Of a stretch of 64,000 bases of DNA, positions 59,989-64,000 are shown in pieces (position 1 is the first letter of the stretch; each line of letters begins with the position of its first letter). The notes under the pieces are model-generated. The model saw only the letters and a program-made list of their open reading frames with translations. It made no database searches and was not told where the DNA came from. This DNA is from Caenorhabditis remanei (taxonomy: Eukaryota > Nematoda > Chromadorea > Rhabditida > Rhabditidae), in the NCBI RefSeq assembly GCF_010183535.1, contig NC_071329.1, forward strand, positions 6,696,001 through 6,760,000, written 5' to 3'. Both the position numbers and the translations under genes were made by a program.

Positions 59989-60377
59989 AATTCTGGAAGC
60001 AAAACGAGGAAAAATAAAAACGGAAAAGAAAGGAAAGAAAAGAGGGAAAATGCCTCCGAAAAATATGCGAAAAGGTGAAGAAAAATGGTTTCTTCTCTCT
60101 CTCTTCTTCTTTTCGGGTTCCCAATCGCTAACCGCCTCCTTCTTTTTGAAAAACGAGATAGTGTGTTCTGGAAGGAGTTCGAGTTCTGGGATTCCCGCAT
60201 CGCTACCGCCAACGCGTTCCTCATAAAATTTTGATTCGGGGCGAGTGTGACGAGAGAAATGATTGTTTTCTGCATGGTTTTATTCGCCTACTGTAGCATT
60301 TCGTGAAAATATAACAATGGAAGAGACAAAAAAAGAGTCAAAGAGATAAAATGACACGTGGATTTTCAGATAATCTC

Positions 60378-61691
60378 CTATTTAGATGATGATGACGTGG
60401 CAGTCGACGTCGAGGAATCCAAAAATCGGCGATATTCGTTGACAGTTCTCCAGTGAGCATTACGAAGAAGCACTTGATGACGTTTGTCTTTCAGGAATTC
60501 CCATGCCACGTTTGACATCCAATTACGGGATTTCATGAGGTAACACGTGGCAACTGTGGCGCTTCGGGTTCTGCCAGCCTGCAATTAAAAGGATTTTGTA
60601 AATTAGGACTAAAATTCTTGGTTTTTTTATTGAACAACCAGTTCTTATTATCTGTTTCTATCTATTTCTGCATTGTTTGATATCATATTCACTTATTTTC
60701 AAACCAATTTGTTCTGAAAACCCTCATCTTTGTAAATCATTGTTCTTTTCTTTGTTTTTCACAATAAAAATGTTTTTTGATCATGAGAAATATCAGAAAA
60801 AGTAAGATCTTTGATTTTTACGATGGGAAATTTTCGAAAAAAAGAAGGAATAGAATTGCGAAACTGAAATAGATACTGTAGTTTTGTCAATTTTTGGTTA
60901 AAAAAAACACCAGATTTTGGTTAGAAACTAAAAACAACTGGATAACTTCGATTCTTGATTATTTCTGGAAGATATCAGCTCTAATTTCATGGGAATCAGT
61001 GTCAAAAAGTTATCATTTTCAATAAATATAGGAATATGAGAAATCTTTCTTCAATTTTAGAAAACTTATTTTCAATTTTTTGAAATAAAAAGCATTCAAT
61101 CAATGAGAAAATTACTAATAATTATTAAAAGTACAGAGAAAACTTTAAAATTTCTTCAATTTTTAGAAAGAAAAGGCATTGAATCAATGAGGTTATAAGC
61201 TCTGCAAAGTTGTCTGTGTCTGTCTTCATCAGGTGCTCGAAAATATGCATTTTCTAAACGCGCTAAGTCGCACCAGCCTTTCATGTTTAAATTTCAGAAA
61301 TCTTGAAATTACTAACTTTACAATGAACATAAACAGTTTTTCCCTTCGCCGCCACATTTTCAATGAACTCGACAGCTTCATTAATCTCAGCACGTGGCGC
61401 TGTTCCCGTGAAATCTTTCATCGGAACGGCGAAGAACTCGACACCTTCTTTCTTCCAGTCCTCTTCTCTCATCGCATTCATCGCCGCTTTCAACTCGAAT
61501 TCCTCAGTACAACACACGACTCCGCCCACATTCTCTTTTTGGACAAGCTCAGTTTTCATCGATTGAAATGGCATTGCACCGAGGATGAGAGTGTCATCGA
61601 CACGGTTATACCATGACCAACGGTTTGGTTGGACGTAGTTTCTGATGAGATTATAACCGAGTGATGGGTAGAAAACAAGGCTTGTGAGCAT
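60378..61691 (-). CDS. PTPMT1-like dual-specificity phosphatase
   Basis: Two exons (61317-61691 and 60378-60578) encode 191 residues. Starts MLTSLVFYPSLGYNLIRNYV, a hydrophobic/basic start suited to mitochondrial or membrane targeting, followed by WYNRVDDTLILGAMPF, the conserved entry of PTPMT1. The active-site loop HCKAGRTRSAT (HCX5R with catalytic Cys and Arg) is split by the intron right after HCK. The general-acid region is VPMKDFTGTAP. PTPMT1 dephosphorylates phosphatidylglycerophosphate in cardiolipin synthesis, and the same activity is expected here. From memory a PTPMT1-like gene sits next to suf-1 in C. elegans, as here. The 738-bp intron is AT-rich and contains a partial direct repeat (CATT.AATCAATGAG at 61093 and 61173). 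Confidence 0.88.
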
Positions 61692-61961
61692 CTGAAAAGT
61701 GAGAGAAAATATGAAGATTATTCATTTATTTTGCAAAAAGAAACAAAGAAAGAAAGAAAGTAATTGAATCGGAATATATATCCTCAACATTCTCAGAAAC
61801 ATCCCATAAGATTAATATAAGTTTTATCCGAAAAGAACAACACAATAAATAATATGAGAAATGGTTAAAAAATGAGAATGATATTCTTTGAGAGCAGATC
61901 AATTGAATTGAGGAGGAGAGGAGAAAATGAGGAGATACAAATATTGGAAATTAGAGTAAAT

Positions 61962-64000
61962 TTATTCATTTTTCTTGTTCATCCGCCGTTTATAGGCGTC
62001 TCGTGTTCCGAGAGATCCTATTGTGGCACCGATATGAGTGTAGTCCTCTTCGTCGTCTGAGTCGCCACGTTTTCGTTTGAGATCGGCGAGCGCCGAAGAG
62101 CGGACAACCTGGAAATGGTGAAATTAGAATAATGTTTTCGAAATCTTCAACATACCGCTGATGGATCAGAAGTTGTGGCTAACAGCTGATACAAATCCTT
62201 CTTCACATCTTGCTCCATCATCGGTCCAATCATATTGTCCTCTGATTTCGAGTCTGAAAATTCAATTATATTCATCATAAACTTATTTTTCCCCATAGTT
62301 GTCAAGGCCAGGCCCGGCTTAAAAATGATCCAATTTTTTCAATTTTTCATCTAAAATATGACCATTTCTCATGATTTTTTCTAATTCTGAATGATAGTCG
62401 AAAATTTTACTTTTTCGCGAAACAATTTGAATTTTTAACTTTGGCGCCAATTTACCCGGACCGGGCCCTGATTTCGCTGACAAGGCCCGGCCCGAACCTG
62501 ACAACTATGCATAATCTCATTTTCCTCCCTCTTACATGACATATTCGGAAGTTGTACTTGACTCAACAAATTACACAACGCTTCAACATTTACAAATGGT
62601 CCAATGAAACAAGTCGGTGGTGGGAGGAGAGACAACAGATGAGCTGCTGCTGGTGGTGGTGGATACACTCCTCCAGGTACCGGATGGAAAGATGCATTAC
62701 AATTGACACGTGGTTTGAATGGTATCATTTGAGTTATATCCGGTCGTGGGAATCCGTATCTCGCCATCTCTGCATGCCCTCCAGCTCCGCCCATAATTGC
62801 ACTGGCTGCTTGTGGTCCACGAGTCGGCAGTGGTTTCGGTCCGGAGTTTGAGGAGCCTTGGGTTGCAGTGCTCTCAGTTCCTTTCAGTGCATTGTAGCCG
62901 ATTAACTTGAGTTGTTCACCACTGCAAGGCATCAAATCCATGAACTTGTATCGATCTATAACAAGCATCGAGTGGTTCATTCCGAGATCTTTTTGAGCGT
63001 CTTCGTATGCAGTCTTTCGTCGTTTTTCTACTTTTAGAATACTTGCGAGGTCACCAACACAGCTCTCAAAGTCGAGGAATCGATCCCAAATCCGTCTGAA
63101 AAAATTAAGAATTTTGATTTCTTTGTGTTAATTTCACTTACATTGACTTGTCAGATGGCAACTTCGACGACGTTAAAATCCTCTCGAAGACGACTCTCGT
63201 ATTGTTATCCTCATTCAAATTCGACAAAAAATCCGCGTAAGCCAACCCGAATCCCGGTTCATTTTCGTATTTCTTTAATCCCAACTTGAAAACTTTTATC
63301 GCCACTTCCTTATCCTTCATACAATTATATTCCATCAGAGCAGAAGCCACGAACACCTGATAACCAGTTCGTTTATCTTCTCGTGCTCTTTTGAATACTA
63401 ATCGAGCATTGTTTGGTCCCTCAGTTCGTCGAATAAATCTCATTAATTGAACATAGGTGAGAGTTGGATTGATATGTTCGATGGCCAGTAATCGATTGTA
63501 GATATCTTTGACTGCTTCGAATTTCTTCTGCTCTTCTTGGAAGTCAGCATAGGCAAAATAAATTAGTTTTGATTCTTTCATCAGACCAGTAATCGCGCGT
63601 TCGTAGAGATTGCAAGTCTCTTGCTTCAATGCTTGTGCCAATTTAACATCTCCTTTCTCATCTAGAGTCTGACTTGCTTCCTGAAGGAACATCGCCGCTT
63701 CATACCAAATATCCGGATAATATCCAAGACTGAGCAGTGATTGTTCGTAAGTGTACACAACTCGTCTAGCATGTTGCCCGTATTCTTCCGTTTGCAACGG
63801 ATTCGTCTTCTCCCAAGCTATCAATTTCTTCCATAATTCTACCTGTTTCGTCTCAGATTGAGTTCCTTTCGGTGGTACTGAAACTGTAGCTCGTTTCAAT
63901 CCACGTGTCACTTGTTGTAGTTCTTTCTCGACTCGACGAGCATTTTGATAGTCTTTTCCCCGTTCAGCTATCAATTTCTCAGCGAGAGTCATGTTAATAT
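61962..64000 (-). CDS. suf-1: Cleavage stimulation factor subunit 3 (CstF-77), C-terminal part
   Basis: Four visible exons (63142 to beyond 64000, 62536-63095, 62156-62253, 61962-62108). The first is open to the window edge, and its reading INMTLAEKLIAERGKDYQNA aligns with the middle of human CSTF3, so the 5' half of the gene is outside. HAT repeats run through the first exon (YEQSLLSLGYYPDIWYEAA, IYNRLLAIEHINPTLTYVQ, HLNEDNNTRV-like SNLNEDNNTRVVFERIL). GDLASILKVEKRR and DRYKFMDLMPCS are nearly as in human. The Pro-rich domain (MIPFKPR, HPVPGGVYPPPPAA, LLPPPTCFIGPFV) and a basic tail (LKRKRGDSDDEED) follow. CstF-77 bridges CstF-64 and CstF-50 in mRNA 3'-end cleavage in the nucleus. A GC-rich foldback lies in intron 2. 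Confidence 0.95.
62294..62509. mobile_element. GC-rich hAT-like foldback in a suf-1 intron
   Basis: CATAGTTGTCAAGGCC.GGCCC at the left and GGCCCG.ACCTGACAACTATG at the right, with the shared core GAATGATAGTCGAAAATTTT. 216 bp. Unlike the copies at 18174 and 47335, no 8-bp flanking repeat is visible, so it is probably older or has a rearranged flank. Confidence 0.75.

Overview
This is nuclear DNA of a Caenorhabditis-type nematode. Coding exons are split by many short introns (about 45-60 nt) with T-rich ...TTTCAG acceptors. Intergenic DNA is AT-rich. Gene families are typical of the genus: tandem F-box genes with F-box-associated domains, a hyaluronidase/chondroitin hydrolase, a nematode-type 7TM receptor and a small Sp-family zinc-finger factor. 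From memory, sptf-2 and chhy-1 both lie on C. elegans cosmid T22C8, and suf-1 plus a PTPMT1-like phosphatase on F28C6 (chromosome II), so the window looks syntenic with that region. This was not checked by search. It looks unlike the self-fertile C. elegans reference in its load of MITEs and recent duplications.

Layout. 1-1960: 3' part of a glycine-rich, probably secreted protein. 2.4-4.7 kb: MITEs around an fbxa-like gene (HTH-like N-terminus, F-box, FTH-like C-terminus). 6.4-14.1 kb: four tandem F-box/FBA genes. The middle two are copies in an almost perfect 1,777-bp tandem duplication. 14.1-15.4 kb: a 1.33-kb foldback transposon. 16.4-19.0 kb: sptf-2-like factor (minus). 19-24.7 kb: gene-poor intergenic DNA with repeats. 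24.7-33.7 kb: a 15-exon acidic, Lys/Pro-rich protein with two C-terminal zinc fingers, whose introns hold nested transposons. 34.6-36.7 kb: a 1.58-kb foldback element and a MITE. 38.8-44.5 kb: chhy-1, with an unrelated Gln/Pro-rich gene nested on the opposite strand in its sixth intron. 44.5-51.7 kb: three multi-pass membrane protein genes, of which the first and third are paralogues in opposite orientation. Between them lie a DNA transposon and a broken partial copy of the 3' end of chhy-1 that carries its own transposon insertion. 51.8-54.4 kb: a chemoreceptor-like GPCR. 56.8-59.2 kb: a broken copy, then an intact gene, for a short CEP104-like protein. 59.3-60.0 kb: a small secreted protein. 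60.4-61.7 kb: a PTPMT1-like phosphatase. 62-64 kb: the C-terminal part of the CstF-77 homologue suf-1, which runs off the right edge.

No operon-like run of same-strand genes with ~100-bp spacing is evident. The last three minus-strand genes are packed within ~390 bp of each other: the phosphatase ends 390 bp after the secreted-protein start, and suf-1 ends 270 bp before the phosphatase start. The most informative biology here is genome dynamics: unequal crossing-over in an F-box array, hAT-like GC-rich foldbacks with clean 8-bp target duplications (one confirmed by its empty-site paralogue), and a three-deep nest of transposons inside one intron. Gene functions are ordinary for the genus. All exon models were built by hand from reading frames and splice sites, and are consistent in phase unless stated.
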